64,000 nucleotides of DNA from Burkholderiales bacterium (GCA_019744975.1 JAIETP010000020.1:147307-211306); one strand, 5' to 3'. Positions 14,810-24,211 are shown, counted from the stretch's first letter. Notes: generated by a model from the sequence alone, not told the origin. Numbers and translations are program-made.

Positions 14810-16018
14810 TCATGTGGCCGGCTGGCTGGCAGGAGCGGCGCTGATCCGTCGCTCGTCGATGGGCAGGCAGAGCAGGGCGGCAACAATGCTCGCGCCCAGG
14901 CAGATGAGCCACACTGCCGTGTATGAGCCGGTGATGTCGAAGGCATAGCCGCCAAACCAGACACCGAGAAAACTGCCGATCTGATGGCCAAAAAAAGTAA
15001 TACTGAACAGGGTGGCCAGATATCTGACTCCGAAAATATGCGCGACCAGGCCGTTGGTCAACGGCACCGTACCCAGCCATCCCAGGCCGATCGCCACGGC
15101 AAACAACACGACCGATCCAATCGATACCGGCAACAGCAGAAAGGCGGCAATGGCGATGGCCCGCAGGGCGTAAATGCCGCTCAGCAGATATTTTCTGACA
15201 TAACGATCTCCCAATGCGCCGCACGCATAGGAGCCGACAATGTTGAAAAACATCACCAAGGCCAGGGCCATCATGCCGGTTTGAGGGGACAGGCCTTGAT
15301 CGACCAGATAGGCTGGCAGATGGACCATCATGAAGGTAGTCTGGAATCCGCAGACCAGAAAACTCAGTGTGAGCAGCCAGAAGCCGCGATGAGCCGCCGC
15401 TTCGGTGAGTGCCTGGCGCAGGCTTTGTTCCCGGGTGTCAGTGGGCGGCCGGGTCGCCAGGCCGGCTGCCAGCGGAATAATCAGCAGTGATCCTGCGGCC
15501 AGTACCAGCAGGGCGGTGAACCAGCCGAAATCCCCGATCAGCCATTGGCCATAGGGCAACATGATGAATTGACCGAAGGATCCGCCGGCGCCGACGACGC
15601 CCAGGGCAAAACCGCGTTTTTCCGCCGGCACGGCCCGTCCCGCTGCCGCCATGATGACGCCAAAGGCACTGCCGCTCAGACCCAGACCGACGAGAACGCC
15701 GGCGGAAAATCCGAAAGCGCCGGTTGTTTCGGCATGGGCCATCAGCACCAGGCCCAGCGCATAGAGAATGCCGGCAATCGCAGTGACCCGTGTTGCGCCA
15801 TGACGATCCGCGATCATCCCGGCGAACGGCTGCAGCGCACCCCACAGCAGATTTTGCAGGGCGATGGCGAAGGCGAAGGACCCCCGAGTCCAGCCGAGAT
15901 CCATCGACATTGGTTGCAGAAACAGACCGAAGCTTTGGCGCGTACCCAGCGACAGCATCAGAATAATGCTGCAGCAGGCAAGCACTGTTGCGGGAGAGCG
16001 CCAAGTCGTACCGGTCAC
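14810..16018 (-). CDS. MFS transporter (oxalate/formate antiporter-like or monocarboxylate type)
   Basis: The GTG at 16018 follows GGAGGAAACAG and gives 402 residues beginning MTGTTWRSPATVLACC; an ATG at 16072 would add 18 residues without membrane character. Twelve hydrophobic segments are visible, with the family loop motif GMIADRHGATRV between segments 2 and 3 and GALGDRYVRKY between 8 and 9. The RQSFGLFLQPM segment after the first helix is typical of the group that includes oxalate/formate antiporters and monocarboxylate transporters. It heads the minus-strand genes of the locus and probably moves an acidic substrate or product. Confidence 0.8.
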   Translation of the reverse strand: MTGTTWRSPATVLACCSIILMLSLGTRQSFGLFLQPMSMDLGWTRGSFAFAIALQNLLWGALQPFAGMIADRHGATRVTAIAGILYALGLVLMAHAETTGAFGFSAGVLVGLGLSGSAFGVIMAAAGRAVPAEKRGFALGVVGAGGSFGQFIMLPYGQWLIGDFGWFTALLVLAAGSLLIIPLAAGLATRPPTDTREQSLRQALTEAAAHRGFWLLTLSFLVCGFQTTFMMVHLPAYLVDQGLSPQTGMMALALVMFFNIVGSYACGALGDRYVRKYLLSGIYALRAIAIAAFLLLPVSIGSVVLFAVAIGLGWLGTVPLTNGLVAHIFGVRYLATLFSITFFGHQIGSFLGVWFGGYAFDITGSYTAVWLICLGASIVAALLCLPIDERRISAAPASQPAT

Positions 16019-16151
16019 GATCCTGTTTCCTCCATCCGGTAAGAGCGGATTTTGCCCCGGATTATCGCACAAGGAATCAGAACATCCGGGCTACGCTGCC
16101 TTGGGGCATATCCATAGCACCAGCGGCCATAAGCCGCCGTTGGCCGGTTGG

Positions 16152-16157
16152 TATAAT
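16152..16157 (+). promoter_or_regulatory. Candidate -10 element for the large flavoprotein gene
   Basis: TATAAT lies 29 bases before the GTG start in the 167-base divergent region between the MFS gene and the flavoprotein gene. No good -35 hexamer is found 16-18 bases upstream, so an activator may be needed, or the call may be wrong. Confidence 0.4.
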
Positions 16158-16185
16158 TCACCGTTTTTATTTTGCTGGTGCCGCA

Positions 16186-19100
16186 GTGTCTTCCATAACC
16201 ATTCCTGTTGCCGCGTCCGGGCTCGTATTCGACGATTTATATCGGCGTACGGGCTTGTTGCGCATTGACCAGCTGTTTGTTGATCATCTGGGCAATGCGG
16301 ACGCGCCGCTGTGTGGGCAGCTCCTGAGCGCCCGGTCCGATCCGGCTGCGCTCACCGCCAGTATGGAATCTGCATTGCTGCTGGCACTCGCCCCGCATGT
16401 CGATGAATTCATCAGTTGGCTGTTCGGTATCGAAGCGGAAGTGCTCGCTCTTTCAGCGGGTCATCACAAGCTGGCGCCGCTGTACAGCGTCAAGCGCCTG
16501 TTCGTGCAGCGCAAGGCCATGCACAAGTACAAAGCGGATGCAGCGGCGGCCATCGACGGCGCGGCGGTGGGCGAAAAACTGACCGCATTGTTTGGCGAAC
16601 CGCTGACCGAGCTGGCCTTTGCAAAACATGTGACCGCCTGGCAACAGGATGAGCGGGGCAATGCCGATGCGCTGGAACTGGCGTTGCAATACGCAGCCTG
16701 GGCGGCGCATACGCCCGCGGGGCATGACCGGCACCACGCCGGCGTGTTGTTCAAGTCGCCGCACAAACTCGACGTACAGAACCTGGTGCCGGTGCAGACC
16801 AGCGCCGCGGCGGGGTATGCCGAGCACCGCTTCGACGTGTCGCGCCTGCGGCAGCGCCAGGGTTTCAAACTCACCGACAAGGGTACTGACCTGACGGGAG
16901 CGCTGGACGAAGCGAACTACTGCATCTGGTGCCATGAGCAGGGCAAGGATTCCTGCTCCAAAGGTTTGAAAGAAAAGGGCGCCAGCGGCCGCGGCGCGCA
17001 ATCCTTCAAGAAATCACCATTCGGCATCACGCTCGCGGGCTGCCCGCTCGAAGAAAAAATCTCGGAATTCCACAAAGCCAAGACCGAAGGGCTGGCGATC
17101 GGCGCAATCGCCATCATCACCGTCGATAACCCGATGGTCGCGGCCACCGGACACCGCATCTGCAACGACTGCATGAAGGCCTGCATTTACCAGAAGCAGG
17201 AGCCGGTCAACATCCCGCAGGCGGAGACGCGCACGCTGAAGGATGTGCTGGAGCTGCCCTGGGGCTTCGAGATTTACAGCCTGCTGACGCGCTGGAATCC
17301 GCTGAACCTGCGCCATCCCTATCCCGGCGCGCCCAGCGGCAAACGCGTGCTGGTGGCGGGCATGGGGCCGGCGGGATTTTCGCTGGCCCATTTCCTGATG
17401 AACGACGGCCATACCGTGGTCGGTATCGATGGTCTAAAAATCGAACCCTTGCCGGCGGAACTGTCCGGTGTCGACATCGCCGGTGGCCGCGTCGCGTTCA
17501 AGCCGATCCGCGATGTGCGTGAGCTCTATGAATCACTGGATGAACGGGCGATGGCTGGTTTTGGCGGTGTTGCCGAGTACGGCATCACCGTGCGCTGGGA
17601 CAAGAACTTCCTCAAGATCATCCGCCTGCTGCTGGAGCGCCGCTCGCAGTTTGCATTATTTGGCGGCGTGCGCTTTGGCGGCACGATCACTGCCGAGGAT
17701 GCTTTCGCGACGGGTTTTGATCATATTGCGCTGGCGATCGGTGCCGGGCGCCCGACAGTGCTCGACATGCCCAATGGCCTGGCGCGCGGTGTGCGCACCG
17801 CCTCGGATTTCCTGATGGCATTGCAGTTGACTGGTGCGGCGAAGACCGATTCCATCGCCAACATGCAATTGCGGCTGCCGGTGGTGGTGATCGGCGGCGG
17901 CCTGACTGCGGTGGATGCCGCGACCGAATCACTGGCTTATTACCCGCTGCAGGTGGAGAAATTCCTGCTCCGTTACGAGAGACTGGCGCGCGAACACGGC
18001 GAGGCCGCGGCGCGTATTGCGTGGAATCCGGAGGAGCGCGAAACCGCCGATGAATTCATTGCGCATGCGCGGGCGATTCGCGCTGAACGTGCCACCGCAG
18101 AAAAAGAGGGCCGCGAACCGCGAGTGCTGCAGCTGCTGCAATCCTGGGGCGGCGCGACCATTGCCTATCGCAAACGGCTGGTCGACAGTCCGTCATACAC
18201 GCTGAACCACGAAGAAGTGCACAAGGCGCTGGAGGAGGGCATCACTTTCGCCGAATGCCTGACGCCGCTGGCCATCGAGGTCGATGCTTACGGTCATGCC
18301 CGGGCATTAAAAGTTGTGGTACATGCCAAAGGGGAAGACGGCGAATGGCGCGAAACCGGAAAGGCGGAAATGCCGGCGCGCGCGATCCTGATCGCCGCCG
18401 GCACCCAGCCCAATACCGTGCTCGCCCGCGAAGACGCCGGACATTTTGTGCTCGACGGCCGTTATTTCCGCGCCTGCGATGTTTCGGGTCAACCCGTGGC
18501 GGCGGAGAAGGCAATTTCCAAACCCAGCGCCATCAATGTGCTGCTGTCGAAACGCGACGATGGGCGTTTCATCAGTTATTTCGGCGACGTGCATCCGTCC
18601 TTTTTCGGCAACGTGGTGAAAGCCATCGGCAGCGCCAAGCAGGGTTACCCGGTGGTCAGCGGCGTGCTGGCGCAGGTGCAGCCCGCCGTGGCAGTCGATG
18701 ACGCGACCTTCCTCGGTGCCTTGCAGCGCGACCTGCGTGCGACAGTGCATGAAGTCAAACGCCTGACGCCGCAGATCGTCGAAGTCGTGGTGCATGCGCC
18801 GCTGGCGGCGCGACGCTTCCAGCCGGGGCAGTTCTACCGCCTGCAGAATTTCGAAGCACTGGCGCCGCGCACCGAGGGCAGCACGCTGGCCATGGAAGGT
18901 CTGGCGCTGACGGGCGCCTGGGTGGATGCGGAGCAGGGGCTGCTGTCGACCATCGTGCTGGAGATGGGCGGTTCCAGTGATCTTTGTGTGGAACTCAAGC
19001 CCGGCGAACCCATTGTGCTGATGGGGCCGACCGGTACGCCGACCGAAATTCCCGGCGGTGAGACCGTGGTACTGGTCGGCGGTGGTCTCGGCAATGCGGT

Positions 19101-19716
19101 GCTGTTCTCGATCGGCCAGGCGATGCGCAAGGCCGGCTGCCGGGTGTTGTACTTCGCCGGTTACAAACACATGATCGACCGCTACCGGATCGAGGACATC
19201 GAAGCCGCCAGTGATGTTGTGGTCTGGTGTTCGGATGACGAACCGGGATTCATGCCGGCGCGTTCCGACGACCGGCGTTTTGTCGGTAACATTGTTCAAG
19301 CAATGCAAGCCTATGCCTCGGACGAGCTCGGTGAACAGGCCATACCCTTCAAGGACGCGGACCGCATCATTGCCATCGGTTCCGACAGGATGATGGCGGC
19401 CGTGGCGCGGGCGCGGCACGAAGTGCTTAAACCGTATTTGAAATCAGGTCACCATGCGATCGGCTCCATCAATTCGCCGATGCAGTGCATGATGAAAGAG
19501 GTCTGCGCGCAATGCCTGCAGCCGCAGATTGATCCGCAGACCGGCAAAACCAGTTATGTGTTTTCCTGTTTCAACCAGGACCAGCCGCTGGATTGTGTCG
19601 ACTGGAAAGCGCTGGACCAGCGTTTGAAACAGAACTCGACGCAGGAGAAGCTGACTGCCGAGTGGCTGGATCATTGCCTGGTCAAACTCGAACTGCGGGA
19701 TATCCAGCGGGTTTGA
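16186..19716 (+). CDS. Multidomain iron-sulfur flavoprotein oxidoreductase (GltD/DPD-like core with PyrK/FNR-like C-terminus), 1176 residues
   Basis: A GTG at 16186 (MSSITIPVAASG) is taken as start because the frame upstream runs through the divergent promoter region. Residues 1 to about 230 match nothing I recognise. Around residues 245-335 are Cys clusters (CIWCHEQGKDSC, AGCPLEE, CNDCMKAC) resembling the 4Fe-4S part of GltD and dihydropyrimidine dehydrogenase. Two Rossmann motifs follow: VLVAGMGPAGFSLAHFL for FAD and VVVIGGGLTAVDAATES for NAD(P). The C-terminal third is a ferredoxin-reductase-like module (RRFQPGQFYRL, VVLVGGGLGNAVLFSIGQA) ending in a PyrK-like Cys cluster (CMMKEVCAQCLQP and a later C). 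It could pass electrons between NAD(P)H and a quinone, ferredoxin or partner enzyme. Partner unknown. Confidence 0.75.
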   Translation: MSSITIPVAASGLVFDDLYRRTGLLRIDQLFVDHLGNADAPLCGQLLSARSDPAALTASMESALLLALAPHVDEFISWLFGIEAEVLALSAGHHKLAPLYSVKRLFVQRKAMHKYKADAAAAIDGAAVGEKLTALFGEPLTELAFAKHVTAWQQDERGNADALELALQYAAWAAHTPAGHDRHHAGVLFKSPHKLDVQNLVPVQTSAAAGYAEHRFDVSRLRQRQGFKLTDKGTDLTGALDEANYCIWCHEQGKDSCSKGLKEKGASGRGAQSFKKSPFGITLAGCPLEEKISEFHKAKTEGLAIGAIAIITVDNPMVAATGHRICNDCMKACIYQKQEPVNIPQAETRTLKDVLELPWGFEIYSLLTRWNPLNLRHPYPGAPSGKRVLVAGMGPAGFSLAHFLMNDGHTVVGIDGLKIEPLPAELSGVDIAGGRVAFKPIRDVRELYESLDERAMAGFGGVAEYGITVRWDKNFLKIIRLLLERRSQFALFGGVRFGGTITAEDAFATGFDHIALAIGAGRPTVLDMPNGLARGVRTASDFLMALQLTGAAKTDSIANMQLRLPVVVIGGGLTAVDAATESLAYYPLQVEKFLLRYERLAREHGEAAARIAWNPEERETADEFIAHARAIRAERATAEKEGREPRVLQLLQSWGGATIAYRKRLVDSPSYTLNHEEVHKALEEGITFAECLTPLAIEVDAYGHARALKVVVHAKGEDGEWRETGKAEMPARAILIAAGTQPNTVLAREDAGHFVLDGRYFRACDVSGQPVAAEKAISKPSAINVLLSKRDDGRFISYFGDVHPSFFGNVVKAIGSAKQGYPVVSGVLAQVQPAVAVDDATFLGALQRDLRATVHEVKRLTPQIVEVVVHAPLAARRFQPGQFYRLQNFEALAPRTEGSTLAMEGLALTGAWVDAEQGLLSTIVLEMGGSSDLCVELKPGEPIVLMGPTGTPTEIPGGETVVLVGGGLGNAVLFSIGQAMRKAGCRVLYFAGYKHMIDRYRIEDIEAASDVVVWCSDDEPGFMPARSDDRRFVGNIVQAMQAYASDELGEQAIPFKDADRIIAIGSDRMMAAVARARHEVLKPYLKSGHHAIGSINSPMQCMMKEVCAQCLQPQIDPQTGKTSYVFSCFNQDQPLDCVDWKALDQRLKQNSTQEKLTAEWLDHCLVKLELRDIQRV

Positions 19717-19796
19717 GCCTGCCTGAGGGCCTGTTTAAAAATATTACTTAAGTATTTGATTTTAAATAATATTTTATGGCCAGTATGGCGGCCGTA

Positions 19797-20357
19797 TTAA
19801 CCACCATCGGCCACGCTCCAAACACTGCGTTCAATACGCAGCGGCAGCCGGCCCAGATGATCCTGCACGTCCCGCGGCAAACCGGCTGTGCCGGTTTCGC
19901 AGAGCAGACGCGGAACATCCGCGCCGCCGGAAATAAACTCAAGCGCCTGAATGCCGCCAAGCGCGGTGCGGGCCGCCAGGATGGCGGATTCATCGCAATA
20001 CAGCCCGTAGAGCAAAAAGGTCTGCGGCGGTCCGCGATCAGGTGGTGAAGGGTTCTTGCCGAATGACGCATACAGCGGGCGTTCAAAACGCCGGTAAAGC
20101 TGGCGCATGCCTTGGCGTATGGCCTCGAATTCCGTGCTCGCGGCCCGCGCCTGCATGTCGGCATGCTGGGCGGCCATGTCGGTGAAGCCCAGGCGCCAGA
20201 TCACATCCGGAAAATCACTGCTGCCTTCAAGCTTGTTGATGGTGCACCCACGCCGCAGTCCGAGTTGCGAGCGCACATCGGAGGCCCGGATGCGTTGCTC
20301 CAATACGGCTGTTGCATTGCCGGGCCGGGGGTAATAAAAATTGTACGAGACGATCAT
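19797..20357 (-). CDS. Conserved hypothetical protein, 186 residues
   Basis: The protein begins MIVSYNFYYPRPGNATAVLE and lacks a signal peptide, membrane segments or metal motifs. Its opening resembles small alpha-beta barrel (Dabb/NIPSNAP/EthD-like) proteins, which often start with a strand and a helix of this kind, but I cannot assign it with confidence. A central proline-rich link (GKNPSPPDRGPPQ) separates two halves that may be repeated folds. It lies 27 bases behind the aminotransferase gene on the same strand and is probably co-transcribed with it. Confidence 0.6.
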   Translation of the reverse strand: MIVSYNFYYPRPGNATAVLEQRIRASDVRSQLGLRRGCTINKLEGSSDFPDVIWRLGFTDMAAQHADMQARAASTEFEAIRQGMRQLYRRFERPLYASFGKNPSPPDRGPPQTFLLYGLYCDESAILAARTALGGIQALEFISGGADVPRLLCETGTAGLPRDVQDHLGRLPLRIERSVWSVADGG

Positions 20358-20384
20358 CAGGACTGCGGGTGTTGCCCAGTCCGG

Positions 20385-21710
20385 TCAGTTACGTCCAACT
20401 TCGCGCAGCGCGTCGCCCAGTTTGCCGATCAGTTCGTCGATCTGAGTCTTGCTGATGATCAGCGGCGGTGACAATGCAATGATGTCGCCGGTGGTGCGGA
20501 TCAACACACCTTTTTCATAACACTTGAGGAAGGTTTCAAAGGCGCGCGCGGTGGGCGCGCCGGGCCGTGCTTCGAGTTCGATCCCTGCGACCAGGCCCAT
20601 GTTGCGCACGTCAATCACGTTCGGCAGTTCGCGCAGCGACTGCACGGCCTGTTCGAAATAGGGTGCGAGTTCCTGCGCGCGCTGAAACAGGCCTTCTTCC
20701 TCGAAGGTGTCGAGGCTGGCCAGCGCCGCCGCCGTGGCCAGCGGGTGTCCGGAATAGGTATAGCCGTGAAAGAGTTCGATGCCGGGTGCTGCCTTGTTGA
20801 CCACGGCATCATAAATGCCGCGGCGCGTGATCACCGCGCCCATCGGCACGGTACCGTTGGTCAGGCCCTTGGCAACGATCATCATGTCGGGCACCACGCC
20901 GACCGCATCGGCGCCGAAGCAGGGGCCGGTGCGGCCGAAGCCGGTGATGACTTCATCGAATATCAGCAGCAGGCCGTATTTGTCGCAGATCTGGCGCAAG
21001 CGCTCAAGGTAACCCTTGGGCGGGACCAGCACGCCGGTGGAACCGGCCAGCGGTTCAACGATGACGGCGGCAATGTTGCTGGCGTCATGCAACGGGATGA
21101 TGCGTTGTTCAAGTTCATCGGCGAGATGCGCACCCCAGGCCGGCTGGCCGCGGCTGAAGGCGTTTTCCTTCAGGTTGTGCGTATGCGCGAGGTGATCGAC
21201 ACGGAACAGCATGTTGCCAAAGGCCTTGCGGTTGGCGGGAATGCCGCCGACCGAGATGCCGCCGAAGCCCGCACCGTGATAACCGCGTTCGCGGCCGATG
21301 AGCACATTGCGATGGCCTTCACCGCAGGCGCGGTGGTAGGCCAACGCGATTTTGAGAGCGGTATCGACGCCTTCGGAGCCGGAATTGCAGTAAAACACAT
21401 GATCCAGGTCGCCCGGTGCCAGCGCTGCCAGGCGTTCGGCGACGCGAAATGCGTCAGGATGACCCATCTGGAAGGCGGGTGCGTAGTCCATTGTCGCCAC
21501 TTGCTTTTGAATCGCTTCGACGATGCGCGGGCGGCAGTGGCCGGCGTTGACACACCACAGGCCGGCCGTGCCGTCGAGGATCTGGCGACCCTCATCGGTG
21601 GTGTAGTGCATGTCTTTGGCGGCGACCAGCATGCGCGGCGCCTGTTTGAATGCGCGATTCGCGGTGAACGGCATCCAGAATGATTCAAGATTGGAGTCGC
21701 GTGCTGTCAT
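20385..21710 (-). CDS. Class III pyridoxal-phosphate aminotransferase (omega-amino acid:pyruvate type)
   Basis: The 441-residue length fits the family. The N-terminus SFWMPFTANRAFKQAPRML is characteristic of beta-alanine/omega-amino acid:pyruvate transaminases. The cofactor phosphate site is NSGSEGVDTALK, the pyridine-nitrogen Asp is in LLIFDEVITGFGRTG, and the Schiff-base Lys is in MMIVAKGLTNG. It would transfer the amino group from beta-alanine, taurine-like or other omega-amines to pyruvate. A betaine/choline-type transporter gene is divergent from it, and the unknown 186-residue protein follows. Exact substrate not determinable from sequence. Confidence 0.9.
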   Translation of the reverse strand: MTARDSNLESFWMPFTANRAFKQAPRMLVAAKDMHYTTDEGRQILDGTAGLWCVNAGHCRPRIVEAIQKQVATMDYAPAFQMGHPDAFRVAERLAALAPGDLDHVFYCNSGSEGVDTALKIALAYHRACGEGHRNVLIGRERGYHGAGFGGISVGGIPANRKAFGNMLFRVDHLAHTHNLKENAFSRGQPAWGAHLADELEQRIIPLHDASNIAAVIVEPLAGSTGVLVPPKGYLERLRQICDKYGLLLIFDEVITGFGRTGPCFGADAVGVVPDMMIVAKGLTNGTVPMGAVITRRGIYDAVVNKAAPGIELFHGYTYSGHPLATAAALASLDTFEEEGLFQRAQELAPYFEQAVQSLRELPNVIDVRNMGLVAGIELEARPGAPTARAFETFLKCYEKGVLIRTTGDIIALSPPLIISKTQIDELIGKLGDALREVGRN

Positions 21711-21732
21711 GGATCAAACCTTTGCTCGAAAT

Positions 21733-21781
21733 GATTGCGCTGGCCCGGGATTGCGTTGGCCCGGGATTGCGCGGGCCCCGG
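21733..21781. repeat. Three tandem 16-17-bp repeats in a divergent intergenic region
   Basis: GATTGCGCTGGCCCGG, GATTGCGTTGGCCCGG and GATTGCGCGGGCCCCGG follow each other between the divergent aminotransferase and transporter genes. Each unit contains a GGGCC or GGCCC core. It could be an operator array or a slippage product. Confidence 0.7.
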
Positions 21782-21851
21782 CACCGCGCAGTTTGCATTG
21801 CACAGCATGCTACCATCTTCGCACCATGACACGTCACACGCAGGTTCTGGT

Positions 21852-23387
21852 ATGCGCGTTTTTTACGCGATAACTCGTTGCTGCGTGCGATGGATTGCCG
21901 CGGCGCTGATGTGCGGTGCTGTACCCGTTGTTGCGGATGATGTGCTGCGGGTGGGGTCCAAACGGTTTACCGAATCCTACATCCTGGGCGAGTTGATCAC
22001 GCGCACCGCGCAAGGCGCAGCCGGCGTGCGCGTCGAACACAGGCCCGGGCTGGGCAATACGGCGATCCTGTTTGCCGCGCTGAAAAGCGGGGCCATTGAT
22101 GTTTACCCGGATTACACCGGCACCATCGCGCTGGAATTGCTGGGTCTGTCCCGGGTGCCGGTGCTGGAGGAGCTCAACCGGCGGCTCGCGCCGCATGGCC
22201 TGGAGGCGGGGATTTTTCTCGGCTTCGGCAATGCCTATGCGCTGGCGATGCGCGAGCAGCAGGCGGCGGATCGGAGCATCCGGCGCATTACGGATCTGAA
22301 GGAGTTCGGGGCGGCGCGCCTCGGTTTGTCGCCCGAATTTCTTAATCGCAAAGACGGCTGGCCTGCCTTGCGTGATACCTACGACCTGGATGGGTTGCCG
22401 GTTCGCGGGCTGGAACACGGGCTGGCTTATGAGGCGCTGGCCAGGGGCCAGGTCGACATTATTGACGTTTATACGACCGACCCGAAAATCGTCAGCAGCG
22501 GTTTGCGCGTATTGGACGACGATCAGCGGTTTTTCCCCGATTACGAGGCTTTGCTGGTGTATCGCGCCGATTTGCCCAAGCGGCATCCGGCGGCCTGGGC
22601 CCGACTGGCCACATTGCAGGGGTCGATTACCGCGGCCGACATGACGGCCATGAACGCCGCAGTGGAATTGCAGGGGCGCAGTTTTTCGGCAATCGCGGTT
22701 GAATGGCTGCAGCAGAAACGTATGTCGCCGGATACCGGGACTGCATCGGGAATGGCTGGAGCGGGAGGACTGGCAGACGTGTTGTTCGGCCCGGATCTGG
22801 CGCGACTCACGCTGGAACATCTGCTGCTGGTCTGCACTTCGTTGCTGCTCAGCGTGGCGTTTGGTGTGCCGCTGGGAATCTGGGCGCAACGTGCGCCACG
22901 GGCGGGTGCGTGGATACTGGCACTGACCGGCATGTTGCAGACGGTGCCCAGCCTCGCTTTGCTGGCATTTCTGATCACGGCGCTGGACCGGATCGGTGCC
23001 GCACCGGCGATCATCGCGTTGTTCCTGTATGCCTTGCTGCCGGTGGTGCGTGCCACCGAAACTGCATTGGCGGGAGTCGGCGGTGACATGCGTGACGCAG
23101 GACGTGCGCTGGGCCTGGACGGGAAACAGCTGATGCGGCTGATTGAATTGCCGTTGGCCATGCCCGGGGTGCTGGCAGGGATCAAGACCGCGGCAGTCAT
23201 TAACGTTGGCACGGCCACGGTTGCAGCGTTTGTCGGCGCCGGGGGCTACGGTGAGCGCATCGTGGCTGGTCTGGCTGTCAATGACCACAAGCTGCTGCTG
23301 GCCGGCGCCATTCCGGCAGCGGTGCTTGCACTTGTTCTGGAATGGGGTTTCCGCCGGCTGGACCGGAAACTGTCGGGCCGGGGCTGA
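21852..23387 (+). CDS. Glycine betaine/choline-type ABC transporter: substrate-binding protein fused to permease
   Basis: The start at 21852 gives a signal peptide (MRVFYAITRCCVRW, hydrophobic run, cleavage near VVA-DD); the frame upstream lies in the tandem repeats. Residues about 25-300 form an OpuAC/ProX-type binding protein (RVGSKRFTESYILGEL, AIDVYPDYTGTIALE, DIIDVYTTDPKI). Residues about 320-511 form the permease, with the coupling loop DAGRALGLDGKQLMRLIELP. The protein therefore runs binding domain first, permease second, the reverse of fused systems such as ProWX and GbuB-type arrangements. No ATPase gene is adjacent, so the ATPase must be encoded elsewhere. Probable role is uptake of a quaternary amine or osmoprotectant. 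Confidence 0.85.
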   Translation: MRVFYAITRCCVRWIAAALMCGAVPVVADDVLRVGSKRFTESYILGELITRTAQGAAGVRVEHRPGLGNTAILFAALKSGAIDVYPDYTGTIALELLGLSRVPVLEELNRRLAPHGLEAGIFLGFGNAYALAMREQQAADRSIRRITDLKEFGAARLGLSPEFLNRKDGWPALRDTYDLDGLPVRGLEHGLAYEALARGQVDIIDVYTTDPKIVSSGLRVLDDDQRFFPDYEALLVYRADLPKRHPAAWARLATLQGSITAADMTAMNAAVELQGRSFSAIAVEWLQQKRMSPDTGTASGMAGAGGLADVLFGPDLARLTLEHLLLVCTSLLLSVAFGVPLGIWAQRAPRAGAWILALTGMLQTVPSLALLAFLITALDRIGAAPAIIALFLYALLPVVRATETALAGVGGDMRDAGRALGLDGKQLMRLIELPLAMPGVLAGIKTAAVINVGTATVAAFVGAGGYGERIVAGLAVNDHKLLLAGAIPAAVLALVLEWGFRRLDRKLSGRG

Positions 23388-23610
23388 TATCCGCGGCCGC
23401 AATTTTTTCACATGATGGACCCGCAAGATGGATTGCAGACGTCGGTCAATATGGAGAGTGAACTAAATCGGGCGCGACCGGTCACTGCTCTATCCCTGTA
23501 CCGGTGCATTTCACGTGTCGTTACAGGCGGTTATACTGCGGCGCCTGCCTGGACATCGAGCCTGTTGATCCGGGTCAGGGCGGCAGTATCAGGGAACGGA
23601 TAATAATGAA

Positions 23611-24210
23611 ATGAGCGATCGCGAAGTCGATCAGCAGTTGGTGGAGCGCGTGCAACGTGGCGACAAACGTGCCTTCGACCTGCTGGTCACCAAGTACCAG
23701 CGCAAGCTGGGACGGCTGCTGTCGCGTTTTATCCGTGATCCGAGCGAGGTTGAGGATGTGACACAGGAGGCGTTCATCAAGGCCTACCGGGCGCTGCCGA
23801 ATTTTCGCGGCGACAGCGCCTTTTATACCTGGTTGTACCGGATTGGCATCAATACCGCCAAGAATCACTTGGTGGCGATGGGACGGCGAGCGCCGACCAG
23901 CACGGAAATGGATGCTGAGGAGGCGGAAAACCTGGAGTCCGGTGATCAACTGCGGGATTTGAATACCCCGGAAAACCAGATGATGAGCCGGCAGGTCGGG
24001 GATACGGTGAACCAAACCCTGCAGGAGTTGCCTGAAGAATTGAGAACGGCGCTGACCCTGCGTGAAATCGAGGGTTTGAGTTACGAAGAAATAGCCACCG
24101 CGATGCAGTGTCCGGTGGGAACGGTGCGGTCCAGGATATTCCGGGCCCGTGAGGCGGTGGCGGCAAAATTGAAACCCTTGCTCGACACGGGCAAGGACAG
24201 GAGATGGTGA
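23611..24210 (+). CDS. rpoE: RNA polymerase sigma-E factor (envelope stress, ECF)
   Basis: The 199-residue ECF sigma factor has region 2 (FDLLVTKYQRKLGRLL, DVTQEAFIKAYRAL, FYTWLYRIGINTAKNHL) and region 4 (ELRTALTLREIEGLSYEEIA, VGTVRSRIFRARE). It heads rpoE-mucA-mucB-mucD, the standard envelope-stress operon. The 222 bases before it contain no other gene. A regulated autogenous promoter is expected there, but I cannot point to a convincing pair of hexamers. Confidence 0.97.
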   Translation: MSDREVDQQLVERVQRGDKRAFDLLVTKYQRKLGRLLSRFIRDPSEVEDVTQEAFIKAYRALPNFRGDSAFYTWLYRIGINTAKNHLVAMGRRAPTSTEMDAEEAENLESGDQLRDLNTPENQMMSRQVGDTVNQTLQELPEELRTALTLREIEGLSYEEIATAMQCPVGTVRSRIFRAREAVAAKLKPLLDTGKDRRW

Positions 24211-24211
24211 G

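Noticed and set aside
18307-19419. 370-codon minus-strand frame opposite the large flavoprotein
   Set aside because: Composition typical of a reverse-strand shadow; the opposite frame contains clear FAD and NAD motifs.
19717-19796. GGGCCTGTTTAAAAATATT after the flavoprotein gene as a third palindromic element
   Set aside because: Only the first nine bases match the element end; no inverted partner or internal sequence is present. The AT-rich part fits the short AT-rich family loosely.
21834-23426. 530-codon open frame on the minus strand opposite the betaine-type transporter
   Set aside because: Antisense to a recognisable binding-protein/permease gene; low-complexity Gln/Arg/His composition and no ribosome site.
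23412-23603. 63-codon frame before rpoE
   Set aside because: It covers the expected promoter region of rpoE, has no ribosome site and no recognisable sequence.
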